Below are positions 1 to 8,385 of a stretch of DNA of 64,000 nucleotides, one piece after another (position 1 is the stretch's first letter; each line of letters begins with the position of its first letter). A model generated the notes under the pieces. That model worked only from the letters and a program-made list of their open reading frames with translations. It was not told where the DNA came from and made no database searches. Source of the DNA: Azospirillum sp. 412522 (GTDB taxonomy: Bacteria; Pseudomonadota; Alphaproteobacteria; Azospirillales; Azospirillaceae); NCBI RefSeq assembly GCF_019805165.1, contig NZ_RWIJ01000008.1:1-64000 (forward strand). The letters are read 5' to 3'. Both the position numbers and the translations under genes were made by a program.

Positions 1-57
1 CTCGCCGAGAACCTCGACCCGTTGCAAGTCCCGTTCGCTCATCGTGATCCAGCCCAT
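1..57 (-). CDS. ISNCY-family transposase, N-terminal fragment (runs off the window)
   Basis: The minus strand reads MGWITMSERDLQRVEVLGE and continues past base 1. This is the characteristic start of ISNCY-family transposases, whose N-terminus (MSERDL.R.EVL) leads into a helix-turn-helix. The ATG at 57 is preceded by GGGAGG on the minus strand at good spacing; an in-frame second ATG lies at 42. Only the first 19 codons are visible, so intactness cannot be judged. It is transcribed away from the marR gene. Confidence 0.6.
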   Translation of the reverse strand, partial: MGWITMSERDLQRVEVLGE

Positions 58-134
58 CGCCAGCCTCCCAGCCGTCGAAAACCTGACGGAAGACTGACAC
101 TTCTATGTTGCGAGGGACTGACAGTTTAACTTTG
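1..134. mobile_element. Edge of an ISNCY-like insertion sequence
   Basis: The left edge of the window carries the first codons of a transposase on the minus strand, followed outward by a short non-coding end. That end holds two direct copies of ACTGACA (93-99 and 117-123), spaced 24 bp. Tandem CTGACA-type motifs of this kind occur at the termini of ISNCY-like elements. The outer boundary near 134 is estimated: the sequence turns abruptly AT-rich beyond it. The rest of the element lies outside the window, so the family assignment rests on about 19 residues and the repeat pattern. Confidence 0.55.
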
Positions 135-153
135 CGCCTACACTATAACAACA

Positions 154-177
154 CATAATCAGCATTATGGAAATAAT
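154..177. promoter_or_regulatory. Overlapping AT-rich inverted repeats upstream of marR (candidate operator)
   Basis: CATAAT-CAGC-ATTATG (154-169) is a perfect 6-bp inverted repeat. It overlaps a second one, ATTAT-GGAA-ATAAT (164-177). Both lie in an unusually AT-rich island about 105 bp before the marR start. MarR regulators typically bind such AT-rich palindromes and autoregulate, so this is a plausible operator for the marR/efflux unit. That is inferred from sequence and position only. Confidence 0.4.
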
Positions 178-280
178 ATGGGTTCACAGTGCGCCGCAAC
201 AATCCAGCCATGCAATGAGATGGGATTCAACCCCATCGATAACCCTTGCCGAATTTCGATAGCAAACCTATTAAATAGGG

Positions 281-733
281 ATGCTACAAGATAAGCCTCT
301 TCGCCTTCCCCCCAATTTCGGTCTGCACCTGTTCCGCGCCTCCCATCTGTGGCGGCGGGCGGCGAACGCGGTGCTGGCGGACAGCGGGTTCTCGACCTCG
401 GCCATCGCGCCGCTCATGCTGCTGGCCGAACTCGGCGACGGGTTGCGTCAGCGCGAACTGGCGGACGAGATGGGCGTCGAAGGTCCCTCGCTCGTCCGCC
501 TGCTCGACGGGCTGGAGGCGGCCGGTCTGCTCGAACGGCGCGAGGACACGTGCGATCGCCGGGCGAAGACCCTGCACATGACGGATGCCGGCCGCCACCT
601 GTTGCTTCAGGTGAACGAGGCGTTGAACGACGTCCGTCAGCGGCTGATGGCGGAAGCGACCGAGGCCGATGTCGCGGCCTGCTACCGGGTGCTTTCCATC
701 ATCGAATCCAACGCCAAGCGTGAACAGGCCTGA
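281..733 (+). CDS. MarR-family transcriptional regulator
   Basis: A 150-residue protein of the usual MarR length. A winged helix-turn-helix occupies roughly residues 45-105: the RQRELADEMGVEGPSLVRLLDGLEAAGLLER stretch is recognition helix plus wing, with DRRAKTLHMTDAG after it. MarR dimers are ligand-responsive DNA-binding proteins, often repressors of neighbouring efflux genes. The next three genes encode a FUSC-type efflux system for aromatic acids or similar compounds, so it probably controls them. Palindromes at 154-177 are a possible operator. The inducer cannot be told from sequence. Confidence 0.88.
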   Translation: MLQDKPLRLPPNFGLHLFRASHLWRRAANAVLADSGFSTSAIAPLMLLAELGDGLRQRELADEMGVEGPSLVRLLDGLEAAGLLERREDTCDRRAKTLHMTDAGRHLLLQVNEALNDVRQRLMAEATEADVAACYRVLSIIESNAKREQA

Positions 734-799
734 CCGAGACAGGTCGTCCGGAGTTGCGCCGCGGCCCGCGTCGGCCGTGCTGCGCCTCCGGTCGCATCG

Positions 800-1744
800 G
801 TGCGGCGATTGAGGAATTTCAAGACCGTGACACTCCTTCCTTCCTTCCGGGCATTGGCCCGCATCGCCGTGACCCTGCTGGTGACCGCGGCGGCGGTCGG
901 CGGCGGCCTGTGGCTGTGGGATTATTACATGAACGAGCCCTGGACCCGTGACGGCCGCGTCCGCGCCGACATCGTCCAGGCGTCGTCCGACGTTGCCGGC
1001 CTGGTGACCGACGTGCGCGTGGCCGACAACCAGCTGGTCCACAAGGGCGATGTGCTGTTCGTCGTCGATCCCGGCCGCTACAAGCTGGCGGTGGAGCAGG
1101 CGCAGGCCAACCTGGACAGCGCCAGGGCCGAGCTGTCCTACCGCACCGCCGAGGCGCACCGTTACGAGCAGTTGGGCAACAACGTCGTCTCCACCGCCCA
1201 GCGGCAGGAGGTGACGTCGGCGATGGCAAAGGCCGCCGCCGCCGCCAAGCAGGCGGAGGCGGCGCTCGACCTCGCCCGCTTCAACCTGGAGCGGACGGAG
1301 GTCAAGGCGACCGTCGACGGCTATGTCACCAACCTTCAGATGAAGACCGGCAACTATGTCGCCGCCGGTCAGGCGGTGGTGGCGCTGATCGACATCCACT
1401 CCTTCTATGTCATGGGCTATTTCGAGGAGACCAAGCTGCCGCGCATCCGCGTCGGCGCCCCGGTCTCCGTCCGGATCATGGGCGCGGGTGCCGACCTGCG
1501 CGGGCGGGTCGACAGCGTCACCCGCGCCATCGTCGACCGCGACCGGGCGGAGGGCACCGGGCTGGTGGCCAATGTCAACCCGACCTTCAACTGGGTGCGG
1601 CTGGCCCAGCGCATCCCGGTGCGCATCGCGCTGGAGGAGGTGCCGGATCCGCTGCTGCTCGTCGCCGGCCGCACCGCGACGGTGTCGGTGACAGGCTCCC
1701 CCGATGGCACGCCGAAGGTCGCCCAGCTTCCGGCCGGGCAGTGA
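800..1744 (+). CDS. aaeA: HlyD-family periplasmic adaptor, AaeA/EmrA-like efflux subunit
   Basis: A 314-residue membrane fusion protein. An N-terminal membrane anchor (about residues 18-40) is followed by a biotinyl-lipoyl-like segment (VRADIVQASSDVAGLVTDV), a coiled-coil hairpin rich in Ala/Gln/Arg (about 95-165), the second lipoyl half and a beta-barrel. It should bridge the inner-membrane FUSC pump to the periplasm. The GTG at 800 lacks a clear ribosome-binding site. A GTG at 827 with GAGG 12 bp upstream would remove nine residues and is a fair alternative start. It is followed after 10 bp by the pump gene. Confidence 0.85.
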   Translation: MRRLRNFKTVTLLPSFRALARIAVTLLVTAAAVGGGLWLWDYYMNEPWTRDGRVRADIVQASSDVAGLVTDVRVADNQLVHKGDVLFVVDPGRYKLAVEQAQANLDSARAELSYRTAEAHRYEQLGNNVVSTAQRQEVTSAMAKAAAAAKQAEAALDLARFNLERTEVKATVDGYVTNLQMKTGNYVAAGQAVVALIDIHSFYVMGYFEETKLPRIRVGAPVSVRIMGAGADLRGRVDSVTRAIVDRDRAEGTGLVANVNPTFNWVRLAQRIPVRIALEEVPDPLLLVAGRTATVSVTGSPDGTPKVAQLPAGQ

Positions 1745-1754
1745 GGGCGCTCCC

Positions 1755-3830
1755 ATGCCCAAGGCCCCTACCCTCGCCGAGCTGGTCTTTTCGCTGAAGT
1801 CGTTCGCCGCCTCCATGCTGGCGCTCTACATCGCCTTCGGCATGGGGCTGCCTCGCCCCTTCTGGGCGATGCTGACCGCCTATGTTGTGTCGAGCCCGCT
1901 GTCGGGCACCGTACGGTCGAAGGCGGTGTACCGCGTCGCCGGCACGGTCGTCGGCAGCATCGCCGCCATTGTCCTCACGGTGGAACTGGTCAACGCGCCG
2001 GAACTGCTGTCCCTGGCCGTCGGGCTTTGGGTCGGCGGCTGCCTGTTCGTCTCGCTGCTGGACCGCACCCCCCGCAGCTACGCCTTCATGCTGGCCGGCT
2101 ACACCGCCGGCCTGATCGTCTTCCCCGGCGTCGCCAACCCGGAGGCGATCTTCGACACCGGGCTGGCGCGGGTCGAGGAGATCATCCTCGGCATCGTCTG
2201 CGCCACCGCCGTCCACAGCGTGATCCTGCCGCGCGGCATGGGGCCGGTCCTGCTCGGCAAGCTCGACGCGGCGTTGCGCGACGCGGAGCGCTGGACGCTC
2301 GACGCGCTGGAACAGGTGACCACCGACGCGCGCCTGCGCGACCGCCACAAGATGGCGACCGACCTGACCGAGCTGCGGGTGATGACGACCCACCTGCCCT
2401 ACGACACCTCCAACCTGCGCTGGATGACCCGGCCGATGCGGGCCTTGCAGGACCGCATGGTCTATCTGCTGCCGGTGCTGACCGCCGTGCACGACCGGCT
2501 GGGCGCCTTGCGCCGGCCGGACGGCGCGATGCCGCCGGACCTCGCGCCGGTGGTGGCGGCGGTGCGGAACTGGATCGCCGCCGGAGCCGCCGCCGATCCT
2601 GCGGACGCCGCCCGGCTGATCGACCGGCTCGACCGGCTGGAGGCCGCCGAATCCGCGCGCTCGACCGACGGGTGGGAGGCCGCGACCCGCTCCAGCCTCA
2701 TCCGCCGCCTGCGGGCGCTGGTGGAGATCCACCGGGATTGCAGGGACCTGCGGGCGCACATCGCGACCGGCGACCACGCCCTGCCCGACCATCTCGACCC
2801 GCTGGCCCGCAAGCGGTCGCGGGGCGTCTTCCACCTGGACTACGGCATGGCGGCGTGGTCGGCCGCGGCCGCGCTGCTGGGCATCACCGTCGTCTGCGCC
2901 TTCTGGATCCTGACCGGATGGTCGTCCGGTTCGGCGGCGGCGATGATGGTGGCGGTCTTCACCTGCTTCTTCGCGTCCTTCGACGATCCGGTGCCCGGCA
3001 TCCGGCTGTTCCTGGTCTATACGCTGGCCTCGATGCCGCTGTCCGCCTTCTACCTGCTGGTGGTGCTGCCGTCCTTCGACAGCTTTCCGATGCTGGTGCT
3101 GTGCTTGGCGCCGACCCTGGTGATCCTGGGTGTCTTCGTCGCCCGTCCGGCGACGATGGGCAAGGCGATGGCGCTGATCTTCGGCGTCGGCGGCTCGCTC
3201 AGCCTGCTCGACACCGGCAACGGCGATTTCGCCTCCTTCCTGAACAGCAGCATCGGGCAGATCGTCGGCATCGTCACCGCGATGCTGGTCACCCGCATGT
3301 GCCGGTCGGTCGGCGCCGCCTGGAGCGCGCGGCGCCTGCTGCACATCGGCTGGCGCGAGATCGCCGATGTGGCGCGGATGCGCGGCGTGCCGGCCAACGA
3401 CGGTTTCGAAAGCCGCATGCTGGACCGCGTCGGACTGCTGTCCGCCCGGCTGGCCCAGGCCGGCGGATCGGTCGACGTGGACGCCATCGACGCGGTGCGC
3501 GACCTGCGCGTCGGCCTGAACATCGTGGAGCTTCAGCGGGCCCGTCCGGTGCTGGGCGCCGCCGGGGGAACGGCGCTGGAAAGGCTTCTGCGGGGCGTCT
3601 CCGCCCATTTCCGCGCCCTGTCCGCCAAGCGGCCCGACCCGGTGCCGGCGGAGCTGCTGGACAGCATGGACGAGCTTCTGTCGACCATCGACGCCGCACC
3701 GCCCTGCGCCGGGCGGGAACGCGCCGTGGTGGCTTTGGCCTCGCTGCGGCGCAGCCTGTTTCCGGACGCGCCCCTGATGGCGCCGCCGTCGGCCAATGGA
3801 ACGATCTGTCGGGAAAGGGCACGCGCATGA
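1755..3830 (+). CDS. aaeB: FUSC-family inner-membrane efflux protein, AaeB-like
   Basis: A 691-residue membrane protein with two hydrophobic blocks (about residues 10-170 and 365-530) separated by a hydrophilic helical segment. This is the duplicated architecture of the fusaric acid resistance/AaeB family. With the HlyD adaptor upstream and the DUF1656 protein downstream it should export aromatic carboxylates or related weak acids. ATG 1755 is chosen because AGGG precedes it and the start MPKAPTLAEL leads straight into the first membrane helices. An upstream in-frame start inside the adaptor gene is unlikely. Its TGA overlaps the next ATG (ATGA). Confidence 0.88.
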   Translation: MPKAPTLAELVFSLKSFAASMLALYIAFGMGLPRPFWAMLTAYVVSSPLSGTVRSKAVYRVAGTVVGSIAAIVLTVELVNAPELLSLAVGLWVGGCLFVSLLDRTPRSYAFMLAGYTAGLIVFPGVANPEAIFDTGLARVEEIILGIVCATAVHSVILPRGMGPVLLGKLDAALRDAERWTLDALEQVTTDARLRDRHKMATDLTELRVMTTHLPYDTSNLRWMTRPMRALQDRMVYLLPVLTAVHDRLGALRRPDGAMPPDLAPVVAAVRNWIAAGAAADPADAARLIDRLDRLEAAESARSTDGWEAATRSSLIRRLRALVEIHRDCRDLRAHIATGDHALPDHLDPLARKRSRGVFHLDYGMAAWSAAAALLGITVVCAFWILTGWSSGSAAAMMVAVFTCFFASFDDPVPGIRLFLVYTLASMPLSAFYLLVVLPSFDSFPMLVLCLAPTLVILGVFVARPATMGKAMALIFGVGGSLSLLDTGNGDFASFLNSSIGQIVGIVTAMLVTRMCRSVGAAWSARRLLHIGWREIADVARMRGVPANDGFESRMLDRVGLLSARLAQAGGSVDVDAIDAVRDLRVGLNIVELQRARPVLGAAGGTALERLLRGVSAHFRALSAKRPDPVPAELLDSMDELLSTIDAAPPCAGRERAVVALASLRRSLFPDAPLMAPPSANGTICRERARA

Positions 3831-4036
3831 TCGGCGAAATCGACATCTACGGGCTGTTCCTGCCGCCGCTGCTGATCCTGGCCGTGGTCGCCTGGGCGGT
3901 GTCGGCGCTGCTGCGCCGGGGACTGCGCGCCGTCGGCGCCTATGGCTGGGTCTGGCATGCGCCGCTGTTCGACTTCGCCCTCTATGTGCTGGTGCTGAGC
4001 GGTCTCGCCGGCCTGTGGTCCATCTGGCCCGTCTGA
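3827..4036 (+). CDS. aaeX: DUF1656 (AaeX-like) small membrane protein
   Basis: A 69-residue protein with two membrane segments (about residues 10-30 and 48-66) and the DUF1656 start M-x-GEIDIYGLFLPPLL. It is translationally coupled to the FUSC pump through an ATGA overlap. DUF1656 proteins nearly always accompany AaeA/AaeB-type pumps, and their exact role is unknown. It closes the efflux operon, and hupT begins 45 bp later. Confidence 0.85.
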   Translation: MIGEIDIYGLFLPPLLILAVVAWAVSALLRRGLRAVGAYGWVWHAPLFDFALYVLVLSGLAGLWSIWPV

Positions 4037-4080
4037 AATCCCCCACCCGCCGGACCGGTCGGCGTGATACTCTGTCCGCC

Positions 4081-5436
4081 ATGACCGTTCCCCTGTCGCA
4101 GCCCTTTTCCATCCCCGGCATGACGCCCGATGCCGACGCCGAGAGCGCCTGGATCGAGGTGATCCGGAAGATGGACGAGACCTATGCGAACCTCGTGACT
4201 CAGCAGGTGGAGCTGGAGCGGAAGAACGCCGAGCTGGAGGAGGCGCAGGCCTTCATCGCCAGCGTCCTGGGTTCCATGACCGACGTGCTGATCGCCTGCG
4301 ACCGCGACGGCCGGATCGAGCAGACCAACCCGGCGGCCGAACGGGCGCTGGGCTATGCCGGGCGCGATCTGACGGGGCGGCCTCTGCGCGAGTTCCTCGA
4401 CCCCGCCTTCCACCCCGCCTTCGCCCGGCTGTGCGGCGCCGCCCTCCAGCGCGAGGAGGTCAGCGATGTGGAGCTTTCCCTGCGCGGGCCGACCGGCCCC
4501 TTCCCGGTCGCGGTCAACAGCACCGTGCGCTACGACCAGCGCGGCCACGCCATCGGCCTGGTTCTGGTCGGCCGGCCTGTCGGAGAACTGCGCCGCGCCT
4601 ACCGCGACCTCGCCGCCGCGCACGAGGGTCTGAAGCAGACCCAGCAGCAGCTCGTCCATTCCGAGAAGATGGCCTCGCTCGGCCGGCTGGTCGCCGGCGT
4701 GGCGCATGAGCTGAACAACCCGATCTCCTTCGTCTACGGCAACGCCCATGCCATGCGCCGCTATGTCGACCGGATGACCGCCTATCTCGACCATGTGCAT
4801 GCGGGAGCGTCGGAGGCCGAACTGGCGGCCCTGCGCAAGGAACTGCGCATCGACCGTGCCCGTGCCGACGCGGCGGCCACGCTGGACGGCATGCTGGAGG
4901 GGACGGAGCGGGTGCGAGACATCGTGGCGGAGCTTCGCCGCTTCTCGTCGGAACAGAAGCACGCCTCGGAACGCTTTGATCTGACGGGACTTCTCAGGTC
5001 CGCCGTCACCTGGGTCGCCAAGGCGCAGATGCCCGACCTGACCGTCGTCTTCGACCTGCCCGACACGCTGGACATCGCCGGCCATCCCGGCCATCTGCAC
5101 CAGGTCGCCATGAATCTGGTCCAGAACGCCATCGACGCCATGGCCGGCGCGGCGGTCAGGCGGCTGGAACTGCATGGCCGGGAGAAGGGGGGAACGGTCG
5201 TCGTCACCATCCGCGACACCGGCCACGGCATCCCGGCGCCGATCGTGGCCCGCGTCTTCGATCCGTTCTTCACGACGAAACCGGTCGGCAAGGGCACCGG
5301 GCTCGGCCTGTCGATCAGCTACCAGCTGGTGCGCGACCATGGCGGTGCGCTGGCTGCCGCCAATCATCCCCAGGGCGGCGCGCTGTTCACCCTGACCCTG
5401 CCGGCCGCCGGACGGCGTGAAGGAGCCGCAAGATGA
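4081..5436 (+). CDS. hupT: HupT sensor histidine kinase of hydrogen-dependent signalling
   Basis: A soluble 451-residue kinase with no membrane segment. A coiled coil (about 30-58) precedes a PAS domain (about 58-170), a HisKA segment with phospho-acceptor His209 (GVAHELNNP), and a catalytic domain with N box (MNLVQNA, 344-350), G1 (DTGHGI, 379-384) and G2 (GKGTGLGL, 403-410). In Rhodobacter and Ralstonia the HupT/HoxJ kinase binds the regulatory hydrogenase, which tells it whether H2 is present, and it phosphorylates HupR. The same order hupT-hupU-hupV is found here, and its TGA overlaps the hupU ATG. The PAS domain probably docks the sensor hydrogenase. Confidence 0.92.
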   Translation: MTVPLSQPFSIPGMTPDADAESAWIEVIRKMDETYANLVTQQVELERKNAELEEAQAFIASVLGSMTDVLIACDRDGRIEQTNPAAERALGYAGRDLTGRPLREFLDPAFHPAFARLCGAALQREEVSDVELSLRGPTGPFPVAVNSTVRYDQRGHAIGLVLVGRPVGELRRAYRDLAAAHEGLKQTQQQLVHSEKMASLGRLVAGVAHELNNPISFVYGNAHAMRRYVDRMTAYLDHVHAGASEAELAALRKELRIDRARADAAATLDGMLEGTERVRDIVAELRRFSSEQKHASERFDLTGLLRSAVTWVAKAQMPDLTVVFDLPDTLDIAGHPGHLHQVAMNLVQNAIDAMAGAAVRRLELHGREKGGTVVVTIRDTGHGIPAPIVARVFDPFFTTKPVGKGTGLGLSISYQLVRDHGGALAAANHPQGGALFTLTLPAAGRREGAAR

Positions 5437-6443
5437 GAGAACGCCCGCTGTCGGTGCTGTGGCTGCAATCGGGCGGCTGCGGCGGCTGCACCATGTCGCT
5501 GCTCTGCGCCGAATCTCCCGATCTGACGACGCTGCTGGAGACCGCCGGCATCCGCCTGCTCTGGCATCCCAGCCTGTCGGAGGAAACGGGGGCGGAGGCG
5601 GTGGACCTGTTCGAGCGCGTCCTGTCGGGAGCGGAGCCGCTGGATGTGCTGTGCGTGGAGGGATCGCTTCTGCGCGGGCCGAACGGCACCGGGCGTTTCC
5701 ATGTGCTGGCGGGCACCGGGCGCCCGACCATCGATTGGGTCCGCGATCTGGCCGCCGTCGCCGGCACCGTCGTCGCCGTCGGCACCTGCGCCGCCTTCGG
5801 CGGCATCACCGCGGGGGGCGAGAACATCGCCGATGCCTGCGGCCTGCACTATGAAGGCACGCAGCACGGCGGCGCGCTCGGCGGAGAGTTCCGGGCGCGG
5901 GGCGGGCTGCCGGTGGTGAATGTCGCCGGCTGTCCGACCCATCCGAACTGGGTGACCGAGACGCTGATGCTGCTGGCCGAGGACGGATTGTCCGCCGGAG
6001 ACCTCGACCTCTACCAGCGCCCGCGCTTCTACGCCGATCATCTGGTCCACCATGGCTGCCCGCGCAACGAGTATTACGAGTACAAGGCGAGCGCCGAGAA
6101 GCCGTCCGACCTCGGCTGCCTGATGGAACATATGGGCTGCCTCGGCACCCAGGCGCATGCCGACTGCAACACCCGCCTGTGGAACGGCGAGGGATCCTGC
6201 ACCCGCGGCGGCTATGCCTGCATCAACTGCACGGCACCCGGCTTCGAGGAACCGGGGCATCCCTTCCAGCAGACGCCGAAATTCGCCGGCATCCCCATCG
6301 GCCTGCCGACCGACATGCCCAAGGCCTGGTTCGTGGCGCTGGCTTCGCTCGCCAAGGCGGCGACGCCGGAGCGTGTGCGCCGCAACGCCGCCGCCGACCG
6401 CATCGTCGTCGCCCCCACCGTCCGCCCCACCCGGAAAGGCTGA
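5433..6443 (+). CDS. hupU: HupU, small subunit of H2-sensing regulatory [NiFe]-hydrogenase
   Basis: A 336-residue iron-sulfur subunit. It starts directly at the mature domain (LQSGGCGGCTMSLL, Cys16/Cys19) with no twin-arginine leader, and it lacks the C-terminal membrane anchor of HupS. Both are hallmarks of cytoplasmic regulatory hydrogenases. Further cluster Cys residues lie in AVGTCAAFGG, NVAGCPTHPNW, HHGCPRNEYYEY and the CLMEHMGCLG and CINCTAPGF segments. The position equivalent to the extra Cys of oxygen-tolerant enzymes is Gly (CAAFGGI). It forms the H2 sensor with HupV and reports to HupT. Confidence 0.93.
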   Translation: MRERPLSVLWLQSGGCGGCTMSLLCAESPDLTTLLETAGIRLLWHPSLSEETGAEAVDLFERVLSGAEPLDVLCVEGSLLRGPNGTGRFHVLAGTGRPTIDWVRDLAAVAGTVVAVGTCAAFGGITAGGENIADACGLHYEGTQHGGALGGEFRARGGLPVVNVAGCPTHPNWVTETLMLLAEDGLSAGDLDLYQRPRFYADHLVHHGCPRNEYYEYKASAEKPSDLGCLMEHMGCLGTQAHADCNTRLWNGEGSCTRGGYACINCTAPGFEEPGHPFQQTPKFAGIPIGLPTDMPKAWFVALASLAKAATPERVRRNAAADRIVVAPTVRPTRKG

Positions 6444-6447
6444 CCCG

Positions 6448-7911
6448 GTGAGCGAAGAGCCCAAACGCCGCCTGATCGTCGGTCCTTTCAACCGCGTAGA
6501 GGGCGATCTTGAGGTCCGGCTTGAGATATCCGGTACAAGCGTTTCAGCCGCCTATGTGAATTCACCCTTGTTCCGTGGGTTCGAGCGCATCCTGGAGGGC
6601 CGTGACCCGATGGACGCGCTGGTGGTGGCGCCGCGCATCTGCGGCATCTGCTCGGTCTCGCAGAGCCACGCGGCGGCGCTGGCGCTGGCCGGTGCGATGG
6701 GGGTGGAGGTGCCGCACAACGGGCTGCTGGCGGCCAACCTGATGACGGCGACCGAGAATGTCGCCGACCATCTGACCCATTTCCACCTGTTCTTCATGCC
6801 CGACTTCGCCCGGCCTTCCTATGAAGGGCGTTCCTGGTTCGAACGGGTGGAGGCCCGCTTCAAGGCCGTGCGGGGCAAGGCGGTGCGCGGTGCCACCGCG
6901 GCGCGGGCGGAGCTGTTCCATGTGCTGGGCATCCTGGGCGGCAAGTGGCCGCACACGTTGACCCTCCAGCCCGGCGGCGTCACCCGCGCGGTCGATGCCC
7001 GTGACCGCGTGCGTCTGCTCGCCACGATCCGCAGCTTCCGCCGGTTTCTGGAGGACGGCCTGTTCGGCGCGCCGCTCGACCGCGTGCTGGCGCTCGGCTC
7101 GCCGGAGGATCTGGAGCGCTGGCGGATTTCCGGTCCCGCCGGCGATTTCCGCCTGTTCCTTGAGATCGCCGAGGATCTGGACCTCGCCCGTCTTGGCCGC
7201 GCTTATGGCCGCTTCCTCAGCCACGGCGCCTATGCCGGCCCGGAGGGTGGGCATCTCTACCGCCGTGGCATCTTCGCCGACGGGAAGGACGCCCCCTTCG
7301 ATCCTGGCCAGGTGGCGGAGCATCACCGATTCAGCCGCATGGCCGGGCAGGACCGCCCGCATCCGCCCTTTGCCGGTTCGACGGTGCCGGACGGCATGGA
7401 CGAGGTCGGGTACAGCTGGTGCAAGGCGCCCCGGCTGGGCGGCCAACCCTACGAGACCGGCGCGATCGCCCGGCAACTGGTGAACGGGGATCCGCTGATC
7501 CGGGCGCTGGTGGCGCAGGATGGCGGATCGGTCCGCAGCCGCGTGGTGGCCCGTCTGCTTGAACTGGCCCGGACGACGAACGCAATGGAAGGTTGGCTGC
7601 GGGCCATCGATCCCGCCGCCCCCTGGTGCGTGGCGGCGGAGATGCCGGACAGCGCCCAGGCGGTTGGGTTGACGGAAGCGGCGCGTGGAGCCCTCGGCCA
7701 TTGGCTGCGGGTGGAGCGTGGACGGATTGCCGGCTACCAGATCATCGCGCCGACCACCTGGAACTTCTCGCCGCGCGATCTCGACGGGGTGCCCGGACCG
7801 CTGGAGCAGGCTCTGGTCGGTGCCCCGGTGCAGGAGGGAGAACGCACGCCGCTGTCGGTGCAGCATGTCTTGCGGTCTTTCGACCCCTGCATGGTCTGTA
7901 CGGTGCACTGA
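6448..7911 (+). CDS. hupV: HupV, large subunit of H2-sensing regulatory [NiFe]-hydrogenase
   Basis: A 487-residue nickel subunit. The N-terminal nickel-ligand motif is RICGIC (Cys65, Cys68) and the C-terminal one DPCMVC (Cys481, Cys484). The protein ends at His487 with no cleavable extension, so it needs no maturation protease. This is the known signature of regulatory hydrogenases. The start is GTG 6448, five bases after hupU, giving MSEEPKRRLIVGPFNRVEGDLEV. It binds and slowly turns over H2 as a signal for HupT. About 470 bp without a large gene follow. Confidence 0.92.
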   Translation: MSEEPKRRLIVGPFNRVEGDLEVRLEISGTSVSAAYVNSPLFRGFERILEGRDPMDALVVAPRICGICSVSQSHAAALALAGAMGVEVPHNGLLAANLMTATENVADHLTHFHLFFMPDFARPSYEGRSWFERVEARFKAVRGKAVRGATAARAELFHVLGILGGKWPHTLTLQPGGVTRAVDARDRVRLLATIRSFRRFLEDGLFGAPLDRVLALGSPEDLERWRISGPAGDFRLFLEIAEDLDLARLGRAYGRFLSHGAYAGPEGGHLYRRGIFADGKDAPFDPGQVAEHHRFSRMAGQDRPHPPFAGSTVPDGMDEVGYSWCKAPRLGGQPYETGAIARQLVNGDPLIRALVAQDGGSVRSRVVARLLELARTTNAMEGWLRAIDPAAPWCVAAEMPDSAQAVGLTEAARGALGHWLRVERGRIAGYQIIAPTTWNFSPRDLDGVPGPLEQALVGAPVQEGERTPLSVQHVLRSFDPCMVCTVH

Positions 7912-7972
7912 TAAAAAATCTATATTCTACCGAAACTTATCTGAGAAACCCGAAGTGCTGCCTTATCGGCGG

Positions 7973-8041
7973 TCAGGATGCGATGAACGCCGCGTAGGAC
8001 ATGACGCCGACGAACATCATCAGTGAAACCATGCGTGCCAT
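7973..8041 (-). CDS. Putative 22-residue membrane peptide
   Basis: On the minus strand an ATG at 8041 opens 22 codons ending in TGA. GGAGGT precedes it with a short 4-base spacer, an almost ideal ribosome-binding site. The product starts MARMVSLMMFVGVM and is hydrophobic along nearly its whole length, as in single-pass micro-proteins. It lies in the gap between hupV and hupD and is transcribed away from the sigma-54 promoter. No relative is recognised. The evidence is the ribosome-binding site plus hydrophobicity, so it may be spurious. Confidence 0.4.
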   Translation of the reverse strand: MARMVSLMMFVGVMSYAAFIAS

Positions 8042-8134
8042 TTGAACCTCCATAGGGCGGGGAGTGGGGCGCCCTGTTGAGAGAGATCTAATCCCGGGCG
8101 GGGTCGGGATAAACGCACGGATCCTGGTTTCACT

Positions 8135-8151
8135 GTTCGACGGACCCGAAC
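8135..8151. promoter_or_regulatory. GTTCG-N7-CGAAC inverted repeat upstream of the hupD promoter
   Basis: A perfect 5-bp inverted repeat (GTTCG 8135-8139, CGAAC 8147-8151) about 50 bp upstream of the sigma-54 element. The position fits an enhancer site for an activator such as HupR. It does not match the TTG-N5-CAA site described for Rhodobacter HupR, so the assignment is weak. Confidence 0.25.
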
Positions 8152-8190
8152 AATCGGACCGGCCGAGCCTGCGGCAACTGTCCAGCCATA

Positions 8191-8216
8191 GTGGCAAGTT
8201 GGTTGCCACTTGCCAC
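8191..8216 (+). promoter_or_regulatory. Sigma-54 promoter within a 9-bp inverted repeat, upstream of hupD
   Basis: TGGCAA-GTTGG-TTGC at 8192-8206 matches the sigma-54 consensus TGGCAC-N5-TTGC with exact GG/GC spacing, giving an expected start near 8218. The element is embedded in a perfect inverted repeat, GTGGCAAGT (8191-8199) and ACTTGCCAC (8208-8216). A protein bound there would cover the promoter. It should drive hupDFGH-IJ-hypA and perhaps hupR, with a leader of about 170 bases. Confidence 0.7.
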
Positions 8217-8385
8217 GCATGCTGTAATGTTGATGTCCACAATCGCTGCCATGTCGAGCGATGAATGTGAAAATGGTCAATCCGATCAATGGCCTGACCA
8301 AGCGGCCGATCCTGGCATGGAACTTGTACGAACAATGGTTCGGGGATGGAACGCCGAACGACAGGACAGATGCCGGGGTACGGGA

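Noticed and set aside
1587..4121. 844-codon open frame on the minus strand antisense to the FUSC gene
   Set aside because: Arg/Gly/Ala-rich shadow of a GC-rich gene, with no ribosome-binding site and no domain; the plus-strand genes are clear families.
8324..8335. TTG-N6-CAA site resembling the HupR recognition sequence
   Set aside because: The known site has five bases between half-sites, and this one lies downstream of the predicted transcription start.
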